Source of the DNA: Archivesica marissinica
Taxonomy: Eukaryota; Mollusca; Bivalvia; Venerida; Vesicomyidae
Reading direction: 5' to 3'
DNA length: 64,000 bases
NCBI GenBank assembly: GCA_014843695.1
Contig: CM026401.1
Span: 45,865,683-45,929,682, forward strand
Positions 37,501 to 50,700 of the stretch are shown one piece after another. The translations under genes were made by a program, and so were the position numbers. The notes beneath the pieces were generated by a model, which searched no databases, had not been told where the DNA came from, and saw only the letters and a list, made by a program, of their open reading frames with translations. Within the stretch, counting starts at the first letter, position 1, and every line of letters starts with the position of its first letter.

Positions 37501-40500
37501 GATATCTCAAATTGAGCAAAGTTTCATTCAACAATGAGAGAAAAAACCATTGTCGTAACAAATGTCATAAGTCCACAAATTAGTTAAGGTTTTTAACATG
37601 TAGTTATTTTCGGATGTATTCATGTTTAACCTTTCCTAACTCTATAACACAATTGCAAAAGCCAAGCCAAATACATACAACCCTTGCAGAGGAGAAGAAT
37701 TCTATAAGACTATGTCTTCCATTCTAATCCTGTTTCTGTATTCTGATTATGCGTGATGTATGCATTGTTCAATATGTATTATATTGGGAAATAAAAAAAA
37801 TATGTTTAAACTAAGTCCACAAAGTACCCTGGACTTACAGAATTAAAAATCTGGACTGTGTGAAAAATACAAAATGCATAACCAATCTATATAATACACT
37901 TACTGTTTCTATATGTTTATCTAGCTGGACTGGGACAACAATACAATCTGCATAACCAATCTATATAATACACTTACTGTTTCTATATGTTTATCTAGCT
38001 GGACTGGGTTAACAATAACAGCCAGCCAAGGGAATCACAGAAAGTGGCTGCTTAACACAGGTGACTGCTTAATAGAGGTCAAATATATAATAAAAACAAC
38101 ATATTCGGAATCTGGAAACTGGCTGTTTAATACAGGTTGGCTGCTTAATAGAGGTGACCACTAACACAGGTTAGACTGTAATACACTTACAGTTTCTATC
38201 TTTTTATCTAGCTGGTCTGGGTCAACAATAAAATCTGGATAACCAATCCTCTCCTTGATAGCAGAAGCCTGAAATATAACATCAACAGTTAACTTTACCT
38301 GCATTTATATTATTTGCTCTTGGGACTGTTTATTTCATAATTGTGAGTATAGTCGAACTTCGTAGCCTCGACGGGTCCGTGAAGAATGGTTCGAGTCATG
38401 GGTGGTTCGAGTCAAGGATAGTCAGTCTGGAGTGACCCATGATATTTAGAAATATGGTGTATTAGGAGCTTACTGTTGTATACTGGTTTATGCAATACAT
38501 CCAATATATCCTTCTCTAGTGATTTAATACCTATTCGTGTTTATGCGACAGCGTTTCATAATCATGTAAAATGATATTATAATCTATAAGAATATTGATA
38601 TTTTGGTAAATATGTTATGCAATTCAATGATGAATGGTCTAAATCTACATATAACATCATGTCAAGTATGCATTCTAAAAATAGAACATGTCAATCAGTA
38701 GGTAATGATAATAATGTACAGCGATTTAAGACATGGACATGTTACATGCAATCTTTAATTGCTTACTTCTTAAAGTAGTCACTGATTGTCTTCTGCTTTT
38801 CCGTATTATGTGTATTAAAGTCGGATTGGAGCACATCTTTATATGTTATGTTATATTTCGGGTTTTACGCCTGCATCAGCACCATTTTGGGCTATATCGC
38901 TGGCGGGCAGTTTACCTAACAACACCTTTCCTGGGCAGGCTCCAGCGGTTAACCAGTACTTGGGTGCACCAACCTCCGTAAGAAACTGCCAACTTTTTCA
39001 AATGTGATAAATTAATTTTGAACAGGAGTACGCCTCTAGGCTAATTAAACGCTTCTAGCATTGGCTGTTAATATAATTTGCGACGACCATAAATACCGTG
39101 ACGACCATAAATACCACGACGACCATAAATACCTTGACGACCATAAATACCGTGCCGACCATAAATACCTTGATGACCATAAATACCGTGCCGACCATAA
39201 ATACCTTGATGACCATAAATACCTTGATGACCATAAATACCTTGATGACCATAAATACCTTGATGACCATAAATACCGTGCCGACCATAAATACCTTGAT
39301 GACCATAAATACCATGACGACCATAAATACCATGACGACCATAAATACCGTGCCGACCATAAATACCTTGATGACCATAAATACCTTGATGACCATAAAT
39401 ACCGTGCCGACCATAAAACCATGACGACCATAAATACCATGATGACCATAAATACCTGATGACCATAAATACCATGATGACCATAAATACCATGACAACC
39501 ATAAATACCATGATGACCATAAATACCATGATGACCATAAATACCATGACGACCATAAATACCATGATGACCATAAATACCATGATGACCATAAATACCA
39601 TGACGACCATAAATACCGTGACGACCATAAATACCATGATGACCATAAATACCATGACGACCATAAATACCGTGACGACCATAAATACCTTGATGACCAT
39701 AAATACCTTGATGACCATAAATACCTTGATGACCATAAATAACGTGATGACCATAAATACCGTGACGACCATAAATACCTTGATGACCATAAATACCTTG
39801 ACGACCATAAATACCTTGACGACCATAAATACCATGACGACCATAAATACCTTGATGACCATAAATACCTTGATGACCATAAATACCATGATGACCATAA
39901 ATACCTTGACGACCATAAATACCATGATGACCATAAATACCATGACGACCATAAATACCATGATGACCATAAATACCATGATGACCATAAATACCATGAC
40001 GACCATAAATACCATGATGACCATAAATACCATGATGACCATAAATACCATGACGACCATAAATACCGTGACGACCATAAATACCATGATGACCATAAAT
40101 ACCATGACGACCATAAATACCGTGACGACCATAAATACCTTGATGACCATAAATACCTTGATGACCATAAATACCTTGATGACCATAAATAACGTGATGA
40201 CCATAAATACCGTGACGACCATAAATACCTTGATGACCATAAATACCTTGACGACCATAAATACCTTGACACCAAAAACCAACACCAAAAACCAACCAGA
40301 CCATAAATACCTTGATGACCATAAATACCGTGACGACCATAAATACCTTGATGACCATAAATACCATGACGACCATAAATACCTTGATGACCATAAATAC
40401 CATGATGAACATAAATACCTTAATGACCATAAATACCTTGACGACCATCGAAAAAAGTTCAGCTTTACAACACTGTTACTCCTGTAATGCAGTACGACAT

Positions 40501-43500
40501 TACATAATGTACCTTCTCCCGAGCTACATCCCTCGTCTCATTGTCCATCCAGTCATTTTCCATTAACAGATCTATAAATGCTGCCCTCAAGTTACTAATC
40601 ATCTCCAAAGCCTGCAAATAATTCAGAAAATTGTGTTTAAAAATTCCAAAGATTCACATACAAGCTACATACAGTCAAACCTGTGTTAGTGGTAGTGGTC
40701 ACCTCCATTAAGCAGCCAACCTGTATTATACATACAGTCAAACCTGTGTTAGTGGTAGGGGTCACCTCCATTAAGCAGCCAACCTGTATTAAGCAGCCAG
40801 TGTCCAGATTCTCAATATGGTGTTTTATTATACAGTTGACCTCTATTAACCAACCACCTGTGCTAAGCAGCCACTTTCTGTGATTCCCTTGGCTGGCTGC
40901 TTAAGACAGGTTTGACTGTACATATCTGTCGCGGGATATTTGCCAAAGTGAAATATTAGTTAAGACTATGTATGGACACAAATGTATTAACGTGATGGAA
41001 TCAGCTGGGTGGGTGGGAACAGCGTACGGCATGCGACGTTCGACATTCTAGCCCTAAATCGCTAGACGTGGAGTTGGAGATGGGGTCGAAATGCCCAAAG
41101 TCGAGTGTCATGTTTGTTCACACTACTGCTGGAATCAATGCCATGTTCCATATATTCTATATATATGAAGCACATTTCGTTTTTCCATGAGGATTATATA
41201 ATCTGTGGGACAATTAGACATGTATATAAAGCATATAATGTAAAATAATGTTTCTAAAATAAATGTTTATTATTTATTCTAACACAACCCAGCTAATAAC
41301 ATACATACTTGTAGAGTTAAATCTACCCCGGGTTATTCTGCGATATACCTAACTATGCTGCGCGCGCACCATGTTTTGGCTATTCCATTTATACAATGCG
41401 TGTAAAGTTTTATGAATGAAAGTCACGTGATGTTTGTAAATACTACCGTGGGAATTCGCAGAAGTGAGATATTTTTAGAATCAGATAATCGGTTGTCCGT
41501 CTTGTTTTTCTGTTAAGTAACGTTTCAGTTACTATTCTGTACAGTTTTATTTGACAAAATAAATAAAATTATTGATCAGTTACATCTTTTGTTCATTTAT
41601 GCACTAGATTGATATTTTCCATAAAAAATAACATCATCACCCTTTACGCAGAAGGAAATTTCGAAAGCCAAATGCAGCGGAGTAGCACCGCGTTTGAAGA
41701 AAATACTCCTTTGATTCTCGTCAAAAATTATTAGAAGTCGTGTTAGAATCGAAATAATAAGTATCAACCGTGGTATATCGCAGAATAACCGATAACGCGA
41801 TATACCACGGTTGATACTTATTATTTCTTAAATAATTATGTATAATATGCTATTTAAAATATATATTATGAAAAAAAAGAAAAGTTAGGCTTTGTTTTTC
41901 AGACATTCCATTCAGATTATATATAGTGTGGCGTCTGTGATCCAATGGTAGAGCATCAGATTTGGAATCAAACGGTCCGGGTTCAATACTCAGTCAGGCA
42001 ACGTATGTAGTGTCATTGAGCCCGCACCTCACACACATTGCTTAGTACTGGTTAACCGCTATAGTCGGCTAACCATGCCCAGGAAAACATGTCTAGGTCC
42101 TCGCAAGAGGTTTGACATTAATGGAACATACATACATACATATTGTCAATGTTAATGATAGGACCTATTAACAACATAACACTACTTAGAAGTGGTACGG
42201 ACACATTCCATTCATTCAACGTTATATATTTACACCGTTATTGCATTTCCTTCGATGAACGTATATATGCCCTGTTTGTATTCATTTTCGTATGAATTTC
42301 ATCACTAATGATATGCAGCTGACATAATGAGTTTGTGGTATAATGTGTAATGTGTTTGTGGTATAATGTGTTTGTGGTATAATGTGTTTGTTGTTTGTGA
42401 TTGTGGTATAATGTGTTTGTGGTATAATGTGTTTGTGGTATAATGAGTTTGTGGTATAATGTGTTTGTGGTATAATGAGTTTGTGGTATAATGTGTTTGT
42501 GGTATAATGAGTGTGTGGTATAATGAGTTTGTGGTATAATGTGTTTGTGGTATAATGAGTTGGTGGTATAATGTGTTTGTGGTATAATGAGTTTGTGGTA
42601 TAATGTGTTTGTGGTATAACGTGTTTGTGGTATAATGAGTGTGTGGTATAATGAGTTTGTGGTATAATGTGTTTGTGGTATAATGAGTGTGTGGTATAAT
42701 GAGTTTGTGGTATAATGAGTTGGTGGTATAATGTGTTTGTGGTATAATGAGTTTGTGGTATAATGTGTGTGTGGTATAATGTGTTTGTGGTATAATGAGT
42801 TGGTGGTATAATGTGTTTGTGGTATAATGTGTTTGTGGTATAATGTGTTTGTGGTATAATGTGTTTGTGGTATAATGTGTTTGTGGTATAACGTGTTTGT
42901 GGTATAACGTGTTTGTGGTAAAATGTGTTTGTGGTATAATGTGTTTGTGGTATAATGTGTTTGTGGTAAAATGTGTTTGTGGTATAATGTGTTTGTGGTA
43001 TAATGTGTTTGTGGTATACGTGTTTGTGGTATAATGTGTTTGTGGTATAATGTGTGTGTGGTATAATGTGTTTGTGGTATAATGTGTTTGTGGTATAATA
43101 TAATGTGTGGTATAATGTGTGTGTGGTATAATGTGTTTGTGGTATAATGTGTTTGTGGTATAATGTGTTTGTGGTATAATGTGTTTGTGGTATAATGTGT
43201 TTGTGGTATAATGTGTGTGTGGTATAATGTGTTTGTGGTATAATGTGTTTGTGGTATAATGTGTTTGTGGTATAATGTGTTTGTGGTATAATGAGTGTGT
43301 GGTATAATGAGTTTGTGGTATAATGTGTTTGTGGTATAATGAGTGTGTGGTATAATGAGTTTGTGGTATAATGAGTTGGTGGTATAATGTGTTTGTGGTA
43401 TAATGAGTTTGTGGTATAATGTGTTTGTGGTATAATGTGTTTGTGGTATAACGTGTTTGTGGTATAATGTGTTTGTGGTATAATGAGTTTGTGGTATAAT

Positions 43501-44698
43501 GTGTTTGTGGTATAATGTGTTTGTGGTATAACGTGTTTGTGGTATAATGTGTTGTGGTATGTGTTGTGGTATAATGTGTTTGTGGTATAATGTGTTTGTG
43601 GTATAATGTGTTTGTGGTATAATGTGTTTGTGGTATGTGTTTGTGGTATAACGTGTTTGTGGTATAACGTGTTTGTGGTATAATGTGTTTGTGCACTTTA
43701 CAACTATGTAGAAAGGTTGAGACAACACATATCTCGCACTATATACAAATCCAGCATCCGTGGTCGAGTGGTTACGGTCGCCGACTTGTATACCACTGTA
43801 ACCTATCATCACTGATGGTCACGGGTTCGAGCCCCGCTCAGGCCATGTCTCATTTATATGAAAAAGTTGGCAGTTTCTTACGGAGGTTGGTGCACCCAAG
43901 TACTGGTTAACCGTTGGAGCCTACCCAGGAAAGGTGTTGTTAGGTAAACTGCCCACCGGCGATATAGCCCGATATGGTGCTGATGCAGGCGTAAAACCCG
44001 AAATATAACATATAACATAACAAATCCAGAAGTATCCGTCCTTACAGGGCTCATTCTAGATGGAGACTTGGGCAAAATAGTCGCCCTAGGGACCCTGACT
44101 TCTCCATTAAAAAAACAAACCAAAAATATATTTTGCTAAATTTTCATACACAATTTGATCCAGTAATATACACTGGCCCATTATAAAGCACCCTTTCTAT
44201 TCAAATGTTGTATTTAACCCTTTCCCCATAGAGATGTAGTTTTATTTCATACATTTGGCTGTAATTTACCAATCATACGCAATGGATAAGCTGTGAACTT
44301 GCCTACTCCACCATCATGGTGGTTACTAGGAATTATTAAGTGTTGTATACACTACGTTGTCCGATCTTGTGACTACTAATGTGTCGATAGGCATTGGCGT
44401 CGATAGGTGCTACTAAGGGGGAAAGGGTTATGGTCATACTGTGTATTTTAACTCATACCTAGAATGAGCCAGCCTTATCCACAACGCCACAGGCTTTAAA
44501 TACGATAAACAATATCTATTCATAACTTACCACATACTTGCTCTCATTTCTGAATTTCTCGTGCACAAACATTGCCCCCGTGGCCACGCCTAGTCGTTTA
44601 TTGAGGTATTCGACACATTTGTTCCATCTCGGCTTGTCTCTCATAACCCCCTACAATGGCAATGCTATTGCAATCACCTCCTACATTATGCAACAGAT

Positions 44699-44735
<37 letters not shown>

Positions 44736-47700
44736 CAATCGTTGTGATATCATCATCATCATTGTGATATCATCATCATCATCATCATCATCGTGATATC
44801 ATCATTCTGCAACAACATTAACTTTGAGATAACCGGAGAATTCGACATAACCGACTTTTAGTTTATACAAATTTATTTTAGCTCGATTGCTTAACAAGTT
44901 ATTTCAACTTATATAAATCACTCTCGAGACCTCATTCCTGATGGAATCCATCGCCACGAGGGAGAGAGGAGGCAACGTGGAATTTAAATGCCTTGCCTAA
45001 GGGCACAATCGTAACGGCTCCAGTGGGGTTCGAACTCCGGACCTTAGGACAACCGACTTTGACATAGCGGATGTAGACTGTAGTAATACTTTAAATTTAA
45101 TCACATTTTATTTCATACCAGACATTACAATGTATGGAAAGCAATTTAAAGATTAGATTATGATTAGTAATAATTGCTGTATACGATATAATCTGGGGGG
45201 GGGAGGCAAATGGGTTGGGCTACAAGTTAGGACAACATTAGGCAAATGGGTTGGGCTACAAGTTAGGACAACATTAGGCAAATGGGTTGGGCTACAAGTT
45301 AGGACAACATTAGGCAAATGGGTTGGGCTACAAGTTAGGACAACATTAGGCAAATGGGTTGGGCTACAAGTTAGGTCAACATTAGGCAAATGGGTTGGGC
45401 TACAAGTTAGGACAACATTAGGCAAATGGGTTGGGCTACAAGTTAGGACAACATTAGGCAAATGGGTTGGGCTACAAGTTAGGACAACATTAGGCAAATG
45501 GGTTGGGCTACAAGTTAGGACAACATTAGGCAAATGGGTTGGGCTACAAGTTAGGACAACATTAGGCAAATGGGTTGGGCTACAAGTTAGGTCAACATTA
45601 GGCAAATGGGTTGGGCTACAAGTTAGGTCAACATTAGGCAAATGGGTTGGGCTACAAGTTAGGACAACATTAGGCAAATGGGTTGGGCTACAAGTTAGGA
45701 CAACATTAGGCAAATGGGTTGGGCTACAAGTTAGGACAACATTATTGACTGCCCTCCCAGTAGAAATATTGTCTATGGTTGGATAAAGGTGAGTTTTTTG
45801 GGGATTAGCCGAACACACTGGCACCCAGGTAAAACAACCTACCTTCCGCAAGCCAGCTGGATAGCTTCCTCACATGAAAGAATTCGACACCCTCAGTGGG
45901 ATTCGAACCTACAGCAGTGAGGGGCCGGTGATTTTCAAAGTCACCGATCTAAACCACTCGCCACCGAGGTCCTTGTAAAAACAACCTACCATTTAATGGA
46001 ATACAGAGACTTACCAGAACAACTCGGCGGTATTCACCTCTGGCCTCCTGGAAACTCAGAGTGAGTTCGGGTATCAAACCCAGTATCAGCCGCCACAGCA
46101 CAAAGTTGCTTACCACCCTGTAGGAACAGATACATACACGAGATATAGACGATGTTTGTGTTTATTGGTGTAAGATTGGATTAGCCACAGCACAAAGTTG
46201 CTTACCACCCTGTAGGAACAGATACATACACGAGATATAGACGATGTTTGTGTTTATTGGTGTAAGATTGGATTAGCCACAGCACAAAGTTGCTTACCAC
46301 CCTGTAGGAACAGATACATACACGAGATATAGACGATGGTTGTGTTTATTGGTGTAAGATTGGATTAGCCACAGCACAAAGTTGCTTACCACCCTGTAGG
46401 AACAGATACATACACGAGATATAGACGATGTTTGTGTTTATTGGTGTAAGATTGGATTAGCCACAGCACAAAGTTGCTTACCACCCTGTAGGAACAGATA
46501 CATATACAAGATTGAATAAGATCGAAGTTCGACCGTACCTGAAAACTATAATGAACTCATTTTCGTTGGCACCCCCAGTGGAATTCGACCCTACAGTGGT
46601 GAGGGAGGGGGAAGTGATTTGAGCGGTGAGGGAGGGGCAAGTGATTTGAGCGGTGAGGGAGGGGCAAGTGATTTGAGCGGTGAGGGAGGGGCAAGTGATT
46701 TGAGCAGTGAGGGAGGGGCAAGTGATTTGAGCGGTGAGGGAGGGGCAAGTGATTTGAGCAGTGAGGGAGGGGCAAGTGATTTGAGCAGTGAGGGAGGGGC
46801 AAGTGATTTGAGTGTGAGGGAGGGGCAAGTGATTGAGCAGTGAGGGAGGGGCAAGTGATTTGAGTGGTGAGGGAGGGGCAAGTGATTTGAGCAATGAGGG
46901 AGGGCAAGTGATTTGAGCGGTGAGGGAGGGGCAAGTGAGTTGAGTGGTGAGGGAGGGGCAAGTGATTTGAGCAGTGAGGGAGGGGCAAGTGATTTGAGCG
47001 GTGAGGGAGGGGCAAGTGATTTGAGCAGTGAGGGAGGGGCAAGTGATTTGAGCAGTGGGGAGGGGCAAGTGATTTGAGCAGTGAGGGAGGGGCAAGTGAT
47101 GTGACAGTGAGGGAGGGGCAAGTGATGTGACCGGTGAGGGAGGGGCAAGTGATTTGAGTGGTGAGGGAGGGGCAAGTGATGAGCGGTGAGGGAGGGGCAA
47201 GTGATTTGAGCGTGAGGGAGGGGCAAGTGATTTGAGCAATGAGGGAGGGGTAAGTGATTTGAGCAGTGAGGGAGGGGCAAGTGATTTGAGCGGTGAGGGA
47301 GGGGCAAGTGATTTGAGCGGTGAGGGAGGGGCAAGTGATTTGAGCAATGAGGAGGGGCAAGTGATTTGAGCGGTGAGGGAGGGGCAAGTGATTTGAGCGG
47401 TGAGGGAGGGGCAAGTGATTTGAGCGGTGAGGGAGGGGCAAGTGATTTGAGCGGTGAGGGAGGGGCAAGTGATTTGAGCAGTGAGGGAGGGGCAAGTGAT
47501 TTGAGCAGTGAGGGAGGGGCAAGTGATTTGAGCAATGAGGGAGGGGCAAGTGATTTGAGCAGTGAGGGAGGGGCAAGTGATTTGAAGAGAACGACATTAA
47601 CCAATCAACCAAAAAGGTCCCTCCCTCCATGGTCAATATTCGTTTTGTGGTAGCAACAAATGCTACCATACCCTGAATGGTGCTACAACATTGCAGTCAT

Positions 47701-50700
47701 GTCTGTTTACCTTTTATCTGTGCGCTCGACAAGCTCCACCATATCGTGAAGAAAATCGGAAGCAAACACAACAATTTGTTCGGACTGGTTCACTAACGCT
47801 GGTAAGAATCTGTTGAAATATCTCAACCAGTCAAACTGAAATAAACATACAACAGAGAGATGATCACCCACACGGTGGAGAATGCTCTTACATATGTATC
47901 CCTCCTTTGTGGAAGCCGTGATAGCACAGTGGATGCGCGTTCGCTTCAGGTGCGAAAGGTCTGGAGTTCGAGCCCCCGCTGGAGCCATTATGATTGTGCA
48001 CTTAGGCAAGGCATTTAAATTCCACGTCTCTTCTCTCTCCTTCGTTGCGATGAATTCCATCAGGAATGAGGTCTCAAGAGTGATTAATATAATTTGTAAG
48101 AACTTGTTTCGCAATTGAGCTAAAATAAATTTGCATAGACTAAACTAAACTATCCCTTCCTCTTCGTATTGACCTATTATGCATGTACGTTTTCACTATA
48201 ATACAAAATGCCCAACCCAATAACTCTATAAGACATTTTCCTATTTAGATAAAAGTCGTGTACCCTTTTGTATTCCAGTCAATATAGATATTAGGGTCAA
48301 ACTAATTGCAAAAGTTGATATTTTCATACTGAACAAAAGCTCATATGCACATTAGTCATACAAAAAGGTTTTATTTAAGCAATTTGCATCAAATATGGTT
48401 AGTTACCGTATACATGTATGTATATGTAAAGAAAATCGAACAAATTGAAATAGCAATGCTATGACAAGCTTTTATTGCACACCAAATGCATAAATTAACC
48501 AATATTTCGTCAGTTGTCTCTTTCTTGGACATATTTTACCAATTTTGGCCAATAATACAGAGTGCAACTTTTAGTATTCAGAGCTTCACATATCATCATA
48601 GTCATAACTGCTAATATAAATTCTTTTGCAATTAGTTTGCACCCAGATGCCAATTGCAGCTACATTGACTGGAGTATTGGTTGTACAGTTATATTGTTAT
48701 ATTTCGAGTTTTACGCCTGCATCAGCACCATTCCGGGCTATATCGCCGACGGGCAGTTTACCTAACAACACCTTTCCTGGGCAGGCTCCAGCGGTTAACC
48801 AGTACTTGGGTGCACCAACCACCGTAAGAAACTGCCAACTTTTTCATATAAATGAGACACGGTCTGAGTGGGGCTCGAACCCGTGACCATCAGTGATGAT
48901 AGGTTACAGTGGTATACAAGTCAGCGACCGTAACCACTCGACCACGGAGGCGGACTGGTTGTACAGTATAATGATAACTTGCAACAACTGAAAGAAGAAT
49001 TGTTCTAACATGACTCGGCATTTTGTCTGTACAGTAAACACACTCGTAAAGACCACCCCGATCTTAAGACCAATTTTTATCAGAATGGAAATTCTACTAT
49101 ATTTCAATGGTCACCAAACCCTTATAATAAGAACCGACACCAGAACTTCAGTAATATGACAAGTTTCTGCCAAATTCGCACATATGATCACACATTTTTA
49201 ACTGACACTTTACAGACGGATCTGTAGTCCAGTGGTAGCACACTGGACTGGTAATCCAATGATCGCAGGTTCGATCCCCCGTCTGACTGTAATAAAATTA
49301 ACAGTCTTTCAAATGGGACATTAAACCGGGGTCTCGTGTCGGTGCTGTACACCGTGCACGTAAAAGAACCAGAGGAGACTCTGGAATGGGTCTCTGATTG
49401 TATCACTGCACTATCCTCCAAAAATCTAAAATGACTAATCTCTTCAGGAATTAAATGTGGATTAACCGTCCAACGTGTTAACCTATGGGACACTGACCAG
49501 TATTAAATTAAGGGCTCGTCTGGGAGACTGGGATATGAATGCACCCAAAGCGAGACTCGATCCACTAAATCTAATAAATTAGGTCCAAACGCACCAATAT
49601 AATTTTACTATGCACAGGTATACATGTAAAAGAAGGAGCTTTTCAATAAGAGACATATCTAATTTTCTATTACCTCCCTTGGCAGTCTGATTTATTCCAA
49701 AATGTGAATAGGTCCTTTCAGTTAGAATCCTTTGCTTTACTGTTGTTCCCTAACCAGATGTTGCGGTATGATAAATGTGATTTTATCAAAATCATGTTAA
49801 TTAATTAATAGCATTCTTTTACAAATAAATACCCATTGCATATACTGTATGAGATCTGCCGCGATATAGTAATTTAATAATCATATAAAGTGATAGTGGG
49901 ATAACATTGCTAGCATGTTGTGCAAAGGAAACAACGATAAAAACAGAGGAAAACACTTGATAGGACCTATCTACTTTTAGGGAGTATTCAGGGGAAGTAA
50001 CTGACCGATGTCTCTCATTGAATTGGTCATTGCCAGATCTGTAGTTCAGTGGTTAACACGTTGAACTGGTAATCCAGGGATCGCAGGTTCAATACCCCAT
50101 CTGACACTAAAAAAATTAACAGTCTTTCAGTTGGGGCTTTAAACCGAGGTCTCGTGTTGGTGCTTTACACTGTGCACGTAAGAGAACCAGAGGAGAATGT
50201 CTGTATCAAATATGACCAATCTCTTCAGGAGGCGTCGCTCATATGGGCAACCGGTAGCGACGATAAATAAACGTAAAACACACGTGAATTTGTCATACCT
50301 TGGGAACAGCATGTTGTAGATCTCCAATAGTCATCTTTCTATATCTAGCACCAGTATCATGTCTCTCACTCTTAGGTTTGCTCATCTGCAATATAGAACA
50401 CTCATAATTAACAGAATACATTGAGTAGCAGTCATCTGCCTTTGTATTTAGGCAGTGAAATATTTTTCAACAAACAAATGGTAATCCAGGGATCGCAGGT
50501 TCGATCCTCCGTCTGACCCTAATAAAATAAACAGTCTTTCAGATGGGACATTAAACCAAGGTCTCGTGTCAGTGCTGTACACCATGCATGTAAAAGAATC
50601 AGAGGAGATTCTGGAACGTGTCTCTGTCTGTATCATTGCACTATCCTCCAAAAATCTAAAATGATTAATCTCTTCAGGAGGCGTCGCTCATATGGGCAAC

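Noticed and set aside
39045..40487. Several 300-470 codon frames on both strands in the 18 bp array
   Set aside because: The period is a multiple of three and stop-free; composition artefact.
42238..43812. - strand open frames of 524 and 463 codons ([15 protein letters not shown] repeats)
   Set aside because: A 16 bp unit without stops gives a 48 bp translated period in several frames. It is intronic to the peptidase on the same strand and no exon signature is present.
46478..47669. Ser/Leu/Pro/His-rich - strand frames up to 370 codons
   Set aside because: Translation of the 27 bp SINE-derived array in all frames.
49212..49285. Possible functional tRNA gene (Thr-like GGT loop)
   Set aside because: The acceptor stem does not pair, many diverged copies exist with different anticodon-like triplets, and each is fused to the same body: SINE heads.
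50299..50385. ATG at 50385 as a translation start of a separate small gene
   Set aside because: It is preceded by ATATTGCAG and the sequence aligns to internal M13 residues, so the methionine is internal.
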